Assembly (NCBI GenBank): GCA_947628665.1
Contig: CANRAU010000003.1
Coordinates: 1-64,000, forward strand
DNA from: an uncultured Clostridia bacterium
Lineage (GTDB): Bacteria; Bacillota; Clostridia; Oscillospirales; Acutalibacteraceae
Length of the DNA stretch: 64,000 bases
Direction: 5' to 3'
Both the position numbers and the translations under genes were made by a program. Positions within the stretch are counted from its first letter, which is position 1; every line of letters starts with the position of its first letter. This document shows, in pieces, positions 1-9,430 of the stretch. Under the pieces are notes generated by a model that saw only the letters and a program-made list of their open reading frames with translations, ran no database searches and was not told the origin of the DNA.

Positions 1-98
1 CAAAGTTCCCCCACGCTCCAGAATCTCGGGTTCCTTGTCTTTTGTCGTTGTTTAATTTTCAAGGTCCAATTGCCTCGATCCCGGGAAGTTCGGGATGG
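1..98 (-). other. Probable rRNA operon leader (operon lies off the left edge)
   Basis: Read leftward, the segment after the two promoters carries GGACCTTGAAAATTAAACAA (complement of about 48-67), a sequence of the kind found before 16S and 23S genes in Bacillota. A short hairpin (arms 78-83 and 91-96) sits at the predicted start of the transcript. No rRNA gene body is visible, so the operon itself is inferred. Confidence 0.5.
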
Positions 99-104
99 AA
101 TATG

Positions 105-134
105 ATTATATCATAAACCACTGCGCACTGTCAA
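105..134 (-). promoter_or_regulatory. Promoter P2, leftward, probably rRNA operon
   Basis: TTGACA (complement of 129-134), an 18-base spacer, then TATAAT (complement of 105-110). Both hexamers match the sigma-A consensus. It is the inner member of a tandem pair reading off the left edge. Confidence 0.7.
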
Positions 135-198
135 GAAGTTTTTAAAAAACCGCTTGACACGGCGCATCCTCAAACCCATGTCTCGCGACAGCTTCGTT

Positions 199-227
199 AT
201 CATATCACAACTAAAGTCGGTTGTCAA
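199..227 (-). promoter_or_regulatory. Promoter P1, leftward, probably rRNA operon
   Basis: TTGACA (complement of 222-227), a 17-base spacer, then TATGAT (complement of 199-204). Tandem strong promoters about 95 bases apart are typical of rRNA operons. Confidence 0.7.
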
Positions 228-393
228 CACTTATTTTTTGATTTTTTTCAAATTCTTGAAAAGTTTTTTTGCCCCTCTTTTTGACCCTCTATATCTTGTG
301 TTTTTCCCTTTTAAAGCATACTATGCATAAATTTTGATTTCGTACAAAGAATATGGAATGAATTCCGATACTCTTGGGAAAGCAGGTAAATTT

Positions 394-1098
394 ATGACAC
401 AAAAAGCAGAGAAAAAAAGGATCGGACGCAGGGTGCTGTCGCTTATGCTTGTCTGTCTGCTGCTGGTGGGCATCGGCGCAGGCACATACTATTATAGAAC
501 CGAACGCATCATCCCGACGCTCTCCAAGCTGGGCTCGCGCGGGGAAGAGGTGCGTAAAATTCAACAGAAGCTGAAATCCTGGGGCTATTACACCGGCAGT
601 GTGGACGGCATTTACGGCAGCCGCACCCAAAGCGCGGTACGGCATTTCCAGCGAAACAACGGCTTAACGGTAGACGGCATCGCCGGACCGAAGACACTTT
701 CATACCTCGGCATCTCCTCCGGCTCGTCGGGCAACGGACAATACAGCAGCAACGACGTCTATCTGCTCGCCAAGGTGATCGCCGCCGAAGCGCGCGGCGA
801 GCCGTACACCGGGCAGGTCGCCGTAGGCGCAGTTGTTCTCAACCGCGTTTCCCATTCGTCTTTTCCCGACTCCGTTGCGGGCGTGATTTACCAGTCGGGC
901 GCGTTTTCCTGCGTCAACGACAGAAACTGGTCGGTAGAGCCGAGCGCAGAGTCCCGCAAGGCCGCAAGCGACGCCATCAACGGTTGGGATCCCAGCGGCG
1001 GCGCGATATACTATTATAATCCCGCAAAAACTTCCAACCAATGGATGCGCTCGCGCCCTGTGGTCGCTTCCATCGGCAGTCACCTGTTCTGCAAATGA
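394..1098 (+). CDS. sleB: SleB-type spore cortex-lytic enzyme
   Basis: Peptidoglycan hydrolase that degrades spore cortex during germination in this family. The 234-residue protein has a membrane or signal helix at about 13-34, a PG_binding_1 domain at about 46-106 (LGSRGEEVRKIQQKL...VDGIYG) and a C-terminal Hydrolase_2/SleB catalytic domain from about 120 (VIAAEARGEPYTGQVAVGAV, then NRVSHSSFP and CVNDRNW). The ATG at 394 is preceded by AGGT at a good distance. TTG at 334 and ATG at 358 are in frame but have poor ribosome sites. It could also be a vegetative SleB-like hydrolase such as CwlJ/YkvT types; the domain order favours SleB. Confidence 0.85.
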   Translation: MTQKAEKKRIGRRVLSLMLVCLLLVGIGAGTYYYRTERIIPTLSKLGSRGEEVRKIQQKLKSWGYYTGSVDGIYGSRTQSAVRHFQRNNGLTVDGIAGPKTLSYLGISSGSSGNGQYSSNDVYLLAKVIAAEARGEPYTGQVAVGAVVLNRVSHSSFPDSVAGVIYQSGAFSCVNDRNWSVEPSAESRKAASDAINGWDPSGGAIYYYNPAKTSNQWMRSRPVVASIGSHLFCK

Positions 1099-1122
1099 CC
1101 TGCGAACGCACTTGCGCAAACA

Positions 1123-1140
1123 GTTTCTATATATAGAAAC
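1123..1140. repeat. Perfect 18-bp palindrome
   Basis: GTTTCTATATATAGAAAC reads the same on both strands. It lies between the sleB stop and the following terminator, so it would be in the sleB 3' UTR. It may be a protein site or an accidental AT palindrome. Confidence 0.5.
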
Positions 1141-1147
1141 AAATAGC

Positions 1148-1190
1148 AAAGGCGTCGATGGCCGCACAGCCTTCGACGCCTTTCTGTTTT
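1148..1190. terminator. Terminator of sleB, possibly bidirectional
   Basis: Arms AAAGGCGTCGA (1148-1158) and TCGACGCCTTT (1173-1183) form an 11-bp stem, extended by GGC/GCC inside, followed by CTGTTTTC. It separates sleB from the convergent membrane-protein gene. Confidence 0.75.
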
Positions 1191-1208
1191 CAGTCGGATT
1201 TGCGCAGA

Positions 1209-1880
1209 TCAATAAACTTTTTGCGGCTTCTTTTGGGCTTTTTCGCCCGCATCGACCAAGAGGTTCGCACCCGCCCACATAATCATGCCGATATACAAAA
1301 ACAGCATCAGGAAATAGCCCGTAGACAGCTGGAAAATCGAAAGGGTCGCGACCATCGAGATCAACGAAGAAAGAAGCCCGCTGCCTATCAGGTTCGACAG
1401 GGAAACCGTGCCGTCCAGCAGAGGACCCGCTACATAAGAAAAAGCGATGCGCATGCCGATCATCGAAAGAAGTCCGCCGCCTGCGATGCACAACGGCACG
1501 AGCTTTCCGCGTGAGAAGCAGGAAAAGAAAAAGATCACGACTGCAATAACGACCGCCAGCACGAAAAGCACCGCAAACGCGATCAAAGCGCCGCGAATGG
1601 GCGCGATCACATTTTGGAGCTTCGCGCCGTCGAACGTGCCGCCCTTTAAAAACGGCAGAAAATCCGTGACCACCTTATGCAAGCTCAACCAGTCTTCGGT
1701 TTCCCCGGTATCCTGCGTGTTGCCTTGCAGCTTTGCCAAAGCTGCTAAAAGATCGGATTTCATAACGTAATAAATCAAGTCGCAGAAATAGGCCGCAATC
1801 GGTACACACGCCGCCATGATCGCCATAACCACCCGATAGAGAATGCTTTTCGGCCGGTTTATCCCTTGCTGTTTTTTCAT
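1209..1880 (-). CDS. Multi-pass membrane protein of unknown function
   Basis: Not recognised. The 223-residue protein has a short basic N-terminus (MKKQQG) and four or five hydrophobic stretches, for instance VVMAIMAACVPIAAYFC near the start and FAVLFVLAVVIAVVIFFFSC in the middle. It ends with a basic tail (KKPQKVY). The ATG at 1880 follows AAAGGAG; the in-frame GTG at 1889 overlaps that site and is unlikely. It begins 13 bases after glnS and so is probably the last gene of the gltX-glnS transcript. Confidence 0.7.
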   Translation of the reverse strand: MKKQQGINRPKSILYRVVMAIMAACVPIAAYFCDLIYYVMKSDLLAALAKLQGNTQDTGETEDWLSLHKVVTDFLPFLKGGTFDGAKLQNVIAPIRGALIAFAVLFVLAVVIAVVIFFFSCFSRGKLVPLCIAGGGLLSMIGMRIAFSYVAGPLLDGTVSLSNLIGSGLLSSLISMVATLSIFQLSTGYFLMLFLYIGMIMWAGANLLVDAGEKAQKKPQKVY

Positions 1881-1893
1881 ATTGCGCACTCCT

Positions 1894-3555
1894 TTATTTG
1901 CCCCACGAGGAATTCAGTGCAACCGTCAGGTTGAATATCATCGTATCCCGATTGGATTTTTTGTCAACGCAGAAATACCCCTGCCGCATAAACTGGAACA
2001 CGTCGCCCGGCTTTGCATCGTGCAGGCAGCCCTGCACCAAGCAGTTTTGCAGCACCTTCAGGGAATCGGGATTCAAATTCTCCTTGAAGCTGCCGTTGGT
2101 TTCATCCGAGGGATTTTCCACACGGAACAGGCGGTCGTACATATGCACGGTCGCGGGGAAGCAGTCGGTGCTGCCGACCCAATGGATCGTTCCCTTGACC
2201 TTTCTGTCGTCGGGTGCGTTGCCGCCGCGGCTTTCGGGGTCATAGGTGCAGTGTACCGCCGTAACTTCGCCGTTTTCGTCGGTATCAAAGCCCGTGCAGG
2301 TCACGAGGTACGCGCCCTTTAAGCGCACCTCGTTGCCCGGATACAGGCGGAAATACTTTTTTACGGGTTCGGCCATAAAGTCCTCGCGCTCGATAAAGAG
2401 CTCTTTCGAGAACACCGCTTTGCGCGTACCCATTTCGGGATGCGCGGGATGCGCTTCGATCTCGAGCGTTTCGGTCCCGTCTTCGGGGTAATTGTCCACG
2501 ATCAGCTTTAACGGATGCAGCACCGCCATGGCGCGGGGCGCGGTCTCGTTGAGTTCATCGCGCACGCAGGACTCCAAAAGCCCGATGTCTACCACGGAAT
2601 ACGCTTTGGAAACGCCGATCTTTTCGCAGAAATTGCGAATGGCTTTGGGCGGATACCCACGGCGGCGCATACCGCTCAGGGTCGCCATGCGCGGATCGTC
2701 CCAGCCGTCCACGATCCCCTCGTTGACCAGCGCCAGACACTTGCGCTTGCTGGTCAGGCAGTAATTGAGGTTCAGGCGGGCAAATTCGATCTGCCGCGGG
2801 GGATTTTCGATCCCCAGTTCCCGTAAAAACCAATCGTACAGCGGGCGGTGGTTTTCAAACTCCAGCGAACACAGCGAATGCGTCACGCCCTCTTTTGCGT
2901 CGGACAGCGGATGCGCGAAATCGTACATCGGATAGACACACCACCGATCGCCCGTCTGGTGATGGGGCGTGTGGGCGATGCGGTAAATGACGGGGTCGCG
3001 CATATTAAGGTTGGGCGACGCCATGTCGATTTTGGCGCGCAACACCTTTTCGCCGTTGCCGAATTCGCCTGCGGTCATGCGGCGGAACAAATCGAGATTT
3101 TCTTCTACAGAGCGGTCGCGGTAGGGGCTGTTTTTGCCCGGGGTGGTAAGCGTACCGCGATATTCGCGAATTTCATCGGCGGTAAGGTCGTCCACATACG
3201 CCTTGCCGTCCTCGATCAGGCGAACGGCACATTCGTAAATGAAGTCAAAATAGCTCGAAGCATACAGGCACTTGTCCCATTGGAAACCGAGCCATTCAAT
3301 ATCCTCGCGGATGGATTCGACGTATTCCACATCCTCTTTTTGCGGATTGGTATCGTCCAAGCGCAGATTGCACACGCCGCCGTATTTTTTTGCCGTGCCG
3401 AAATTGATGCAGATGGCTTTGGCGTGGCCGATATGCAAATAGCCGTTCGGCTCGGGCGGGAAACGGGTCTGCACATGGGTATAGACGCCCGCTTCCAGAT
3501 CCTCGTCGATAAAATCATGAATAAAATTGGAAGTCATGGTCTCGTTTTCTTCCAT
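1894..3555 (-). CDS. glnS: Glutaminyl-tRNA synthetase
   Basis: Charges tRNA-Gln with glutamine. The 553-residue class I synthetase carries the HIGH motif in [17 protein letters not shown] (about 32-48), [13 protein letters not shown] typical of GlnRS rather than GluRS, and a KMSKR-type loop [10 protein letters not shown]. The C-terminal half matches the GlnRS beta-barrel anticodon-binding region. The start follows AGGAGG. GlnRS is not the usual route in Bacillota, where GluRS plus GatCAB is standard, so lateral gain is likely. It lies 29 bases downstream of gltX, so both Glu-family charging enzymes are co-expressed. Confidence 0.95.
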   Translation of the reverse strand: MEENETMTSNFIHDFIDEDLEAGVYTHVQTRFPPEPNGYLHIGHAKAICINFGTAKKYGGVCNLRLDDTNPQKEDVEYVESIREDIEWLGFQWDKCLYASSYFDFIYECAVRLIEDGKAYVDDLTADEIREYRGTLTTPGKNSPYRDRSVEENLDLFRRMTAGEFGNGEKVLRAKIDMASPNLNMRDPVIYRIAHTPHHQTGDRWCVYPMYDFAHPLSDAKEGVTHSLCSLEFENHRPLYDWFLRELGIENPPRQIEFARLNLNYCLTSKRKCLALVNEGIVDGWDDPRMATLSGMRRRGYPPKAIRNFCEKIGVSKAYSVVDIGLLESCVRDELNETAPRAMAVLHPLKLIVDNYPEDGTETLEIEAHPAHPEMGTRKAVFSKELFIEREDFMAEPVKKYFRLYPGNEVRLKGAYLVTCTGFDTDENGEVTAVHCTYDPESRGGNAPDDRKVKGTIHWVGSTDCFPATVHMYDRLFRVENPSDETNGSFKENLNPDSLKVLQNCLVQGCLHDAKPGDVFQFMRQGYFCVDKKSNRDTMIFNLTVALNSSWGK

Positions 3556-3584
3556 GGAGATGCCTCCTTTTCGATCAGTCGGAA

Positions 3585-5255
3585 TTACAGCGCGCGGTAG
3601 CAGGCGGCCGCGTCACGGAAACGCGCGCGGACTTCCTCTTCGCCGAGCAAGCGCAAAATCGTGCAGAGATCGGGGGTGTTTGTCCGCCCCGTCGCCGCAA
3701 TGCGCAGCACGGTGGAAACATCGCCCACATGCCCCTTGAACGCATCGGGATTTTCTTTGTATTCTTTTACGCTCGGCGTAAAGCCGTGCGGCGCGCATAA
3801 CGCTTTGACCTTCTCGAACCACGCGTCGCGGTCATCGTCGGCGCTGTACACGTCCAAATAGGCTTCCAAAAGCGCCGCCGCGTCCGCAGGGTTCAAGTTT
3901 TCGGGCAGCGTGTAATCCTTTTCATAGAGTTCGCTGTACATATAGGAGAAATACGCCTTGACTTCACGAAATGCGGCGATGTCCTTGCGCGGCTTTTTGC
4001 CGCCGCGGTCTAAGGCGAGCATGCCGCATATCTTTTCGGGACTTTCGCGAAGCAGCGCGGCATAATCGGGATCGTAGCGCGAAGCCCACGCAAGCGTACA
4101 GGCATACACGTCCTGCGCGGTCATGCGGGCGATCACGTTTTTGCTCACGTCGCGCAGTTTCACAAGGTCGAACAGCGCGCCCGAAACGCTCATTTTCTTG
4201 AGATTGAACGGGAAGGTGAAAATATCCGCATCGGGGTTGGCTCTGCGCCAATCCTCGAAATTGGAATTGAGCAGTGTCATCAGGTATTCGAGCAGCGCTT
4301 CGGGCGGATAGCCCGCCTGCGAAAAATAGCCGACCGCCGCTTCGGGGTCCTTGCGCTTGGAGAGCTTACGTTTCGTGCCGTCCGCTTCGTCGATTTTGAG
4401 TACCTGCGGCGTGTGCGCGTATTTCGGCACGCGGAAGCCGCACGCCTTAAACAGAGCGATGTGCTTCGCGGTGGACGGGATCCACTCCTCCCCGCGAATG
4501 ACGTGCGTGGTGCGCATAAAATGGTCGTCGCAGACGTGGGCAAAATGGTACGTCGGCACGCCGTCGCTTTTGAGCAACACCTCGTCAATGATGTTTTCGG
4601 GCATTTCGACTTTTCCGCGGATCAGATCGTCGAATACGACCCGCCCCTGTTCGCTGCCGTCCGCGCGGAAACGCAGGACATACGGTACGCCCGCACGAAT
4701 TTTTTCCTCGATCTGCGCGTCGGTCAAATCACGGCACTTGGCGTATTTGCCGAAATAGCCGCGAATGAGCGCCCCGTCCGCCTCCTGCTGCGCACGAAGC
4801 GCGTCGAGCTCCTCGGCGGTGCAGAAGCACGGATACGCAAGCCCCCGTTTGACCAGATCCTTCGCCACGGTGCGGTAAATTTCCACGCGCCGGCTCTGGG
4901 TGTACGGCCCGTAAGCGCCGCACTCCGTATCCGTCCCCGTTACGCCCTCGTCAAAGCGGATGCCGAAGCTTTGAAGCCCTTCGAGGATCGCGGAAACGCC
5001 GTCGTCGATCTCGCGCTTTTTGTCGGTATCCTCTACGCGCAGATACACGATACCGCCCGTGCGCTTCGCCGTCATATAATCTGCCAGCGCGCCGAACAGC
5101 CCACCGACGTGCAGATACCCCGTGGGGCTGGGCGCGAACCGCGTCACGCGCGCGCCCTCGGGCAAATTCCGCGGCGGGTAGGCGGCTTCAAGCTCCGCCG
5201 GTGTTTTTTGTATATCGGGGAACAAAAGCTCCGCGATTTTTACGGGATCGGTCAT
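3585..5255 (-). CDS. gltX: Glutamyl-tRNA synthetase
   Basis: Charges tRNA-Glu. The 556-residue class I synthetase has [17 protein letters not shown] (HIGH-type motif), LRVEDTD, and LSKRKDP as the KMSKS-type loop. It is longer than the usual 480-500 residues, with extra sequence around and after the KMSKS loop. ATG 5255 follows AGAGGTG; the open frame extends upstream to 5321 but would cover the promoter. Because glnS follows directly, this GluRS need not misacylate tRNA-Gln; whether it is discriminating cannot be told here. Confidence 0.95.
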   Translation of the reverse strand: MTDPVKIAELLFPDIQKTPAELEAAYPPRNLPEGARVTRFAPSPTGYLHVGGLFGALADYMTAKRTGGIVYLRVEDTDKKREIDDGVSAILEGLQSFGIRFDEGVTGTDTECGAYGPYTQSRRVEIYRTVAKDLVKRGLAYPCFCTAEELDALRAQQEADGALIRGYFGKYAKCRDLTDAQIEEKIRAGVPYVLRFRADGSEQGRVVFDDLIRGKVEMPENIIDEVLLKSDGVPTYHFAHVCDDHFMRTTHVIRGEEWIPSTAKHIALFKACGFRVPKYAHTPQVLKIDEADGTKRKLSKRKDPEAAVGYFSQAGYPPEALLEYLMTLLNSNFEDWRRANPDADIFTFPFNLKKMSVSGALFDLVKLRDVSKNVIARMTAQDVYACTLAWASRYDPDYAALLRESPEKICGMLALDRGGKKPRKDIAAFREVKAYFSYMYSELYEKDYTLPENLNPADAAALLEAYLDVYSADDDRDAWFEKVKALCAPHGFTPSVKEYKENPDAFKGHVGDVSTVLRIAATGRTNTPDLCTILRLLGEEEVRARFRDAAACYRAL

Positions 5256-5300
5256 AGGGGAAAAGCACCTCTTAAAAGGATAATTCACAAAAACAATTCT

Positions 5301-5329
5301 ATTATCGCAGAAAACCGACAAAGTATCAA
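5301..5329 (-). promoter_or_regulatory. gltX-glnS promoter
   Basis: TTGATA (complement of 5324-5329), 17-base spacer, GATAAT (complement of 5301-5306), about 40 bases before the gltX start. No T-box leader sequence is visible downstream. Confidence 0.65.
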
Positions 5330-5374
5330 CTGTTTTTTATTGTAGAAAGCATCGGAAAAACAAGATACAAAGCG

Positions 5375-5419
5375 CCCCATTTTCCGACTCCCCTTTTGTG
5401 CATGGGTCGGAAAATGGGG
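5375..5419 (-). terminator. Strong hairpin after the iron alcohol dehydrogenase
   Basis: Perfect 14-bp arms CCCCATTTTCCGAC (5375-5388) and GTCGGAAAATGGGG (5406-5419). It lies between the dehydrogenase stop and the gltX promoter. Only a weak T-rich run follows on the minus strand, so termination efficiency is uncertain. Confidence 0.6.
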
Positions 5420-5447
5420 TTTGCCGCCCGCCGAAAGGCCGGGCGTC

Positions 5448-6656
5448 TTACTCTTCGATTTTCAGCTTGCGCACGATCTCGCACAGACGCTTTTTGTCGA
5501 AAATGACCGGCGTGGGATAGAGCGGATGCGCTTCTTTCATGGCGCGCTCGACGATGGTGTCGATATCCTCGTCGTGAATCTGCGTAAAGCCCGTCGGGAT
5601 GTTCATGCGCGCGTTCATCGCCTTGATCTCGGCGATGAAGCGAAGCGCCTTGTCGGCAGGGCTTACGCCCTCGACGCCCGCAACGTCCGCGAGCTTCGCA
5701 AGCTGCGGGTAGATCGCGCTGCCGTATTCCTCCAAAATCACGGGCAGAATGATCGCGTTGGCAAGGCCGTGCGGCACGCCGTACATACCGCCCAAATTGT
5801 GCGCGATGGCGTGTACATAGCCGACATACGCGCGCGTAAACGCCATGCCCGCATAGAACGAGGCGAGCAGCATATTGTTGCGCGCTTCGATATTCTTGCC
5901 GTCATTATAGGCGGTTTCGAGGTTTTCAAAAATCAGCTTGGTGGCCTTTTCGGCATAATCCAGAGTGGATTTCACATTGCTCTTGCCGATGTACGCCTCT
6001 ACCGCGTGGGTCAGCGCGTCCATCCCCGTCGTGGAGGTGATGTGCGGCGGAAGTCCAACGGTAAGCTCCGGGTCAAGTACCGCATACTTCGGGCGCAGGG
6101 AGGGGTCGTTGATCGCGTATTTTTCATGCGTTTCGGGGTTGGAAACGACTGCGGCAAGCGTCGTCTCCGAACCCGTTCCCGCCGTTGTGGGGACGGCGAA
6201 GAAAGGCGGCAGCTTGCGCATGACCTTCATCACGCCGCGCATTTGCGGGATGGTTTTGTTTGGGCGCACCACTCTCGCCGCAGCGGCCTTGGCGCAGTCC
6301 ATCGGGCTGCCGCCGCCGAACGCGATCATGGCTTCGCAGCCGTTTTGTACAAACAGGTCGCGCGCGTCCTCAATATTTTGAATGGTGGGGTTCGGCTGTA
6401 CGCCGTCAAACACGACATACTGAATGCCCTTAGCCCGGAGTTCCTCAAACAGGCCGTCCAAAATATGCAGCTGCATTAAGCCTTTATCGGTCACGATCAT
6501 GACGTTGTTAATGCCTTTTTCCTCGATAAGGCCGGGCAGCTTGCGAATACTGCCGGGGCCGGTCAGCATCTGCGGCTCCGACCAGTCGAGAAAATACATA
6601 AAGATTTTCATGACTTTTTGAAATGCACGATAATAGGCTGTTTTCAGCATCCACAT
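5448..6656 (-). CDS. Iron-containing alcohol dehydrogenase
   Basis: NAD(P)-linked group III (Fe-ADH) oxidoreductase, probably interconverting an alcohol or diol and its aldehyde or ketone. The 402-residue protein has the nucleotide-binding loop AFGGGSPMDCAKA, AVPTTAGTGSE, and the metal-ligand region TTGMDALTHAVEAY followed by HAIAHNLGGMYGVPHGLAN, so the Asp and three His ligands are present. The start follows GGAGG. It lies 35 bases after ribF with no promoter or terminator seen between, so it may be read from the rimP operon. The substrate cannot be named. Confidence 0.9.
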   Translation of the reverse strand: MWMLKTAYYRAFQKVMKIFMYFLDWSEPQMLTGPGSIRKLPGLIEEKGINNVMIVTDKGLMQLHILDGLFEELRAKGIQYVVFDGVQPNPTIQNIEDARDLFVQNGCEAMIAFGGGSPMDCAKAAAARVVRPNKTIPQMRGVMKVMRKLPPFFAVPTTAGTGSETTLAAVVSNPETHEKYAINDPSLRPKYAVLDPELTVGLPPHITSTTGMDALTHAVEAYIGKSNVKSTLDYAEKATKLIFENLETAYNDGKNIEARNNMLLASFYAGMAFTRAYVGYVHAIAHNLGGMYGVPHGLANAIILPVILEEYGSAIYPQLAKLADVAGVEGVSPADKALRFIAEIKAMNARMNIPTGFTQIHDEDIDTIVERAMKEAHPLYPTPVIFDKKRLCEIVRKLKIEE

Positions 6657-6691
6657 CGTTCGCGCCTCCCTAAATTAGCTTTTGTTTTATT

Positions 6692-7588
6692 TTACACCGT
6701 TTGCGACGGATTTGCAAGCATATTGCCGTAAAATTCCTGCGCACGGCGGCAATCGGCGGCAATGGCGGTTTGCAGGTCGTCGAACGAAGCAAACGCCCGT
6801 TCCCCGCGCAGAAAGGCCAACAGCTCCACTTCGGGGCTTTGCCCGTACAAATCGCCCGAAAAACCGAGGATATGCGTTTCGCTGCGCAGAGACTGCGTCC
6901 CCACGGTCGGCCGCACGCCGAAATTGGTCACCGACGGGTAATATGTGCCGTCCACGCAGGTGCGCGAAGCATACACGCCGTACCTGGGGCGGATAAAGGC
7001 GTCGGGGAAAAGCTGGTTGATCGTCGGGAATTGCAATTTTCTCCCGCGCTTGTCCCCCGCGACGACCGGAAACGCATACGAAAACGGCCGCCCCAGCATG
7101 GCGTTTGCCGCTTCGATCTCGCCGTTTTGCAGTGCCGCGCGAATGCGCGTAGAGGATACGGGCGCGCCCGCATAGGTCTCCGTTTCTGCGACAAATAGGG
7201 GTATGCCGCGCGCCCTGCAAAGCGCATGCAGTGTCTGCGCGTCGCCCGCACCGTCCCTGCCGAAAGTGTAATTTTCACCGCAGCAAAGCGCTGTCGCCGA
7301 GAAACGCCCCAGCAAAATATCCTCCAAAAAGCTTTCGGGGGAAAGGTGCATGATGTCGGAAAACGCTACCGTAAGCGGTGTGATCCCGTGCTTTTGCAGG
7401 ATGGCGTCGCGTTGTCCCGCCGTCAGCAAGAGCGGCGGCGCTTCCCCGCGCAAAACGCTTGCCGGATGTTCCGAAAAAAGCAGTGCAAAGGGGCGCATCC
7501 CGCTTTGCGCGGCGGTAAGCAGGACACGCATATGCCCGCGATGCAGACCGTCAAAAGTCCCCAACGCTATGATTTTCGGTTCACACAT
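6692..7588 (-). CDS. ribF: Bifunctional riboflavin kinase/FAD synthetase
   Basis: Converts riboflavin to FMN and FMN to FAD. The 298-residue protein starts with the adenylyltransferase motif ALGTFDGLHRGHMRVL and continues with the FAD synthetase core (YTFGRDGAGD, SSTRIRAAL), then the C-terminal kinase domain (GDKRGRKLQFPT, YGVYAS, NFGVRPT, ETHILGF). The start overlaps the end of truB by 8 bases, so translation is probably coupled. It is the last canonical gene of the rimP operon. Confidence 0.95.
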   Translation of the reverse strand: MCEPKIIALGTFDGLHRGHMRVLLTAAQSGMRPFALLFSEHPASVLRGEAPPLLLTAGQRDAILQKHGITPLTVAFSDIMHLSPESFLEDILLGRFSATALCCGENYTFGRDGAGDAQTLHALCRARGIPLFVAETETYAGAPVSSTRIRAALQNGEIEAANAMLGRPFSYAFPVVAGDKRGRKLQFPTINQLFPDAFIRPRYGVYASRTCVDGTYYPSVTNFGVRPTVGTQSLRSETHILGFSGDLYGQSPEVELLAFLRGERAFASFDDLQTAIAADCRRAQEFYGNMLANPSQTV

Positions 7589-8471
7589 CCGAAAGCACCT
7601 TCTTTACCAGCAGGCTGTCGCTCGTGTCGGTGATCTCCCCAAGCCCCAAAAAGCGCGCGTCGGGCGCGTAAACACGGTATAAACCCGCAGCTTTCGGATC
7701 GCCGATACGTGCGCGCAGCAGATCGCCGCCGTTTAAAAAGCGCGTGCTTTGCGCCTCGGTCACCGTGACGGCGGGATAGGCGGTCAGGCACAAATCGGTC
7801 GGCCGCAGGATTTCGGATAACCGCCCCTCGTCGCGCAGGCGTTCGAGCGTTTCCGGCGTGACGCAGTCCGAAAGCGTAAAGCCGTTCGCCGAAGTGCGCC
7901 GCAGCGCCGTCAAAACCGCGCCGCAGCCGAGCTTTTGCCCGATGTCGTGCGCCAAAGAGCGGATATACGCACCCGCCGAGCAGGTCACCGTCAGCGTGAA
8001 TTCGTCGTCCGCGATTTCGGAAACCTGTATGTCATAAATCGTGATGGGCTTGGCTTCCCGTTCGACGATCTCGCCGCGCCGCGCCAATTCATACAACCGC
8101 ACACCGTCTTTGCGGCGTGCGGAATACATCGGCGGCGTTTGCATGCTTTCCCCCAAAAAGGAAGCGGCGGCGGCCTGTATCGCCTCAGGGGACGCGGTCG
8201 CAGTCTCTTGGGAGAGCACCACGCCCGTAATATCGAGTGTATCCGTCGTCAGTCCCAGCCGCACACGCGCCGTATAGCTTTTGATATGCACGGGCAAAAG
8301 GGAGATAAAACGCGTTGCGCCCGACAGCGCCACGGGCAAAACGCCGGTCGCCATCGGGTCGAGCGTGCCGGTATGTCCGGCCTTTTTTACGCCGAGGATC
8401 GCCCTTGCGCGGTTGACTGCGGTAAAGGACGTCATGCCGCTCGGCTTGTCAAGACAAATAAATCCTGTCAT
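7581..8471 (-). CDS. truB: tRNA pseudouridine-55 synthase
   Basis: Makes pseudouridine 55 in the T-loop of tRNAs. The 296-residue protein opens with GFICLDKPSGMTSF and has the catalytic Asp in GTLDPMATGVLPV, followed by KSYTARVRLGLTTDTLD and TCSAGAYIRSLAHDIG. A C-terminal PUA-like part follows. The start overlaps the nrnA stop (ATGA) and the end overlaps ribF. Confidence 0.95.
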   Translation of the reverse strand: MTGFICLDKPSGMTSFTAVNRARAILGVKKAGHTGTLDPMATGVLPVALSGATRFISLLPVHIKSYTARVRLGLTTDTLDITGVVLSQETATASPEAIQAAAASFLGESMQTPPMYSARRKDGVRLYELARRGEIVEREAKPITIYDIQVSEIADDEFTLTVTCSAGAYIRSLAHDIGQKLGCGAVLTALRRTSANGFTLSDCVTPETLERLRDEGRLSEILRPTDLCLTAYPAVTVTEAQSTRFLNGGDLLRARIGDPKAAGLYRVYAPDARFLGLGEITDTSDSLLVKKVLSDV

Positions 8472-9430
8472 ATGTTTTCGAGTTCCGTCTCGATCACGGA
8501 CAGCAGCTTTTGCTTTCCGGCGGCGAGGTCGTCGCTTTTCAGCTCACAGCCCGCCGCGCGCGCATGCCCGCCGCCGCCCAAGGCCATACAGATTTTGGAA
8601 GCGTTGATCGGCTCATAAGTGCGCAGAGAAACTTTGTACGTGCCGTCGCCGCGTTCGCGCAGCGTCACGCCAACCAAAACGCCCTCGATCTTTCTTGGGA
8701 GCGACGCGATCCCATCGCATTCGCTCTCGTTCGAGCCGCTTTGCCGAAACATCTCCTGCGTGATGGTGATGACGGCGCAGCGTCCGTCAAAATACATTTC
8801 TAAAGATTTCAGCACCAGTTCCTGCAATTTCAAATACGTACCCGTTTTGGTTTCAAACATCACGCGGTTGATGTCGCCGAAGTGCGCGCCCGCGCGGATG
8901 AGTTCGGCGGCGATCTCGTGCGTGCGAGCCGTCACATTGGTATAGCGAAAACAGCCCGTATCGGTCGCAAGCCCCGTGTACAGGCAATCCGCGATCTCTG
9001 CGGTGACGGTGCATCCGAGCGCCGAAACGACCGCGTACACCATTTCGCACGTCGCCGCACAGTCCTCCAAAAACAGCGTCTTTGCATACTGCGTATTGGA
9101 AACATGATGGTCGATACAAAGGTCAATTTGCCCTCCGAAGCGCGCTTGCAGAGGTTCGCCGAGCAGCTTTTCGTCGGCAATATCCACCGCAACCACGCTT
9201 TCGGGCGTAAAATCGGGGATGTCCGAAAGCCCCGCCCACATATAGGCATATTTTTCGGGGATCGTCTCCGAGCAGACGACGCGCGCCGTCTTGCCCAAAG
9301 TCAAAAGCGCGCGCAGCAGCGCAAACGCGCCGCCGAGCGTGTCCCCGTCGGGATTGCGGTGCGTTAAAATCCATATGTTGTCCTGCGTTTGCAGGAATGC
9401 CGCCGCACCGGCAGCGTCCGTTTTACGCAT
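8468..9430 (-). CDS. nrnA: DHH-family phosphoesterase, NrnA type (nanoRNase/pAp phosphatase)
   Basis: Degrades very short RNAs and 3'-phosphoadenosine 5'-phosphate in this family. The 320-residue protein has the DHH motifs THRNPDGDTLGG, VAVDIADE and CIDHHVSN, and a C-terminal DHHA1 domain ending in ALGGGGHARAAGC. It overlaps rbfA upstream (8 bases) and truB downstream (4 bases), in the position it usually holds in this operon. Cyclic dinucleotide phosphodiesterase activity is possible in the family but GdpP-type membrane and GGDEF parts are absent. Confidence 0.92.
   Translation of the reverse strand: MRKTDAAGAAAFLQTQDNIWILTHRNPDGDTLGGAFALLRALLTLGKTARVVCSETIPEKYAYMWAGLSDIPDFTPESVVAVDIADEKLLGEPLQARFGGQIDLCIDHHVSNTQYAKTLFLEDCAATCEMVYAVVSALGCTVTAEIADCLYTGLATDTGCFRYTNVTARTHEIAAELIRAGAHFGDINRVMFETKTGTYLKLQELVLKSLEMYFDGRCAVITITQEMFRQSGSNESECDGIASLPRKIEGVLVGVTLRERGDGTYKVSLRTYEPINASKICMALGGGGHARAAGCELKSDDLAAGKQKLLSVIETELENI

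Noticed and set aside
78..98. Short similarity to the 5S rRNA segment CCATCCCGAAC
   Set aside because: Only about a dozen bases match, the flanking 5S sequence is missing, and the position right after a promoter fits a leader better.
299..340. Sporulation promoter (sigma-E/G type) for sleB, suggested by CATACTAT at 317-324
   Set aside because: The -10-like word is present but no matching -35 lies at a suitable distance.
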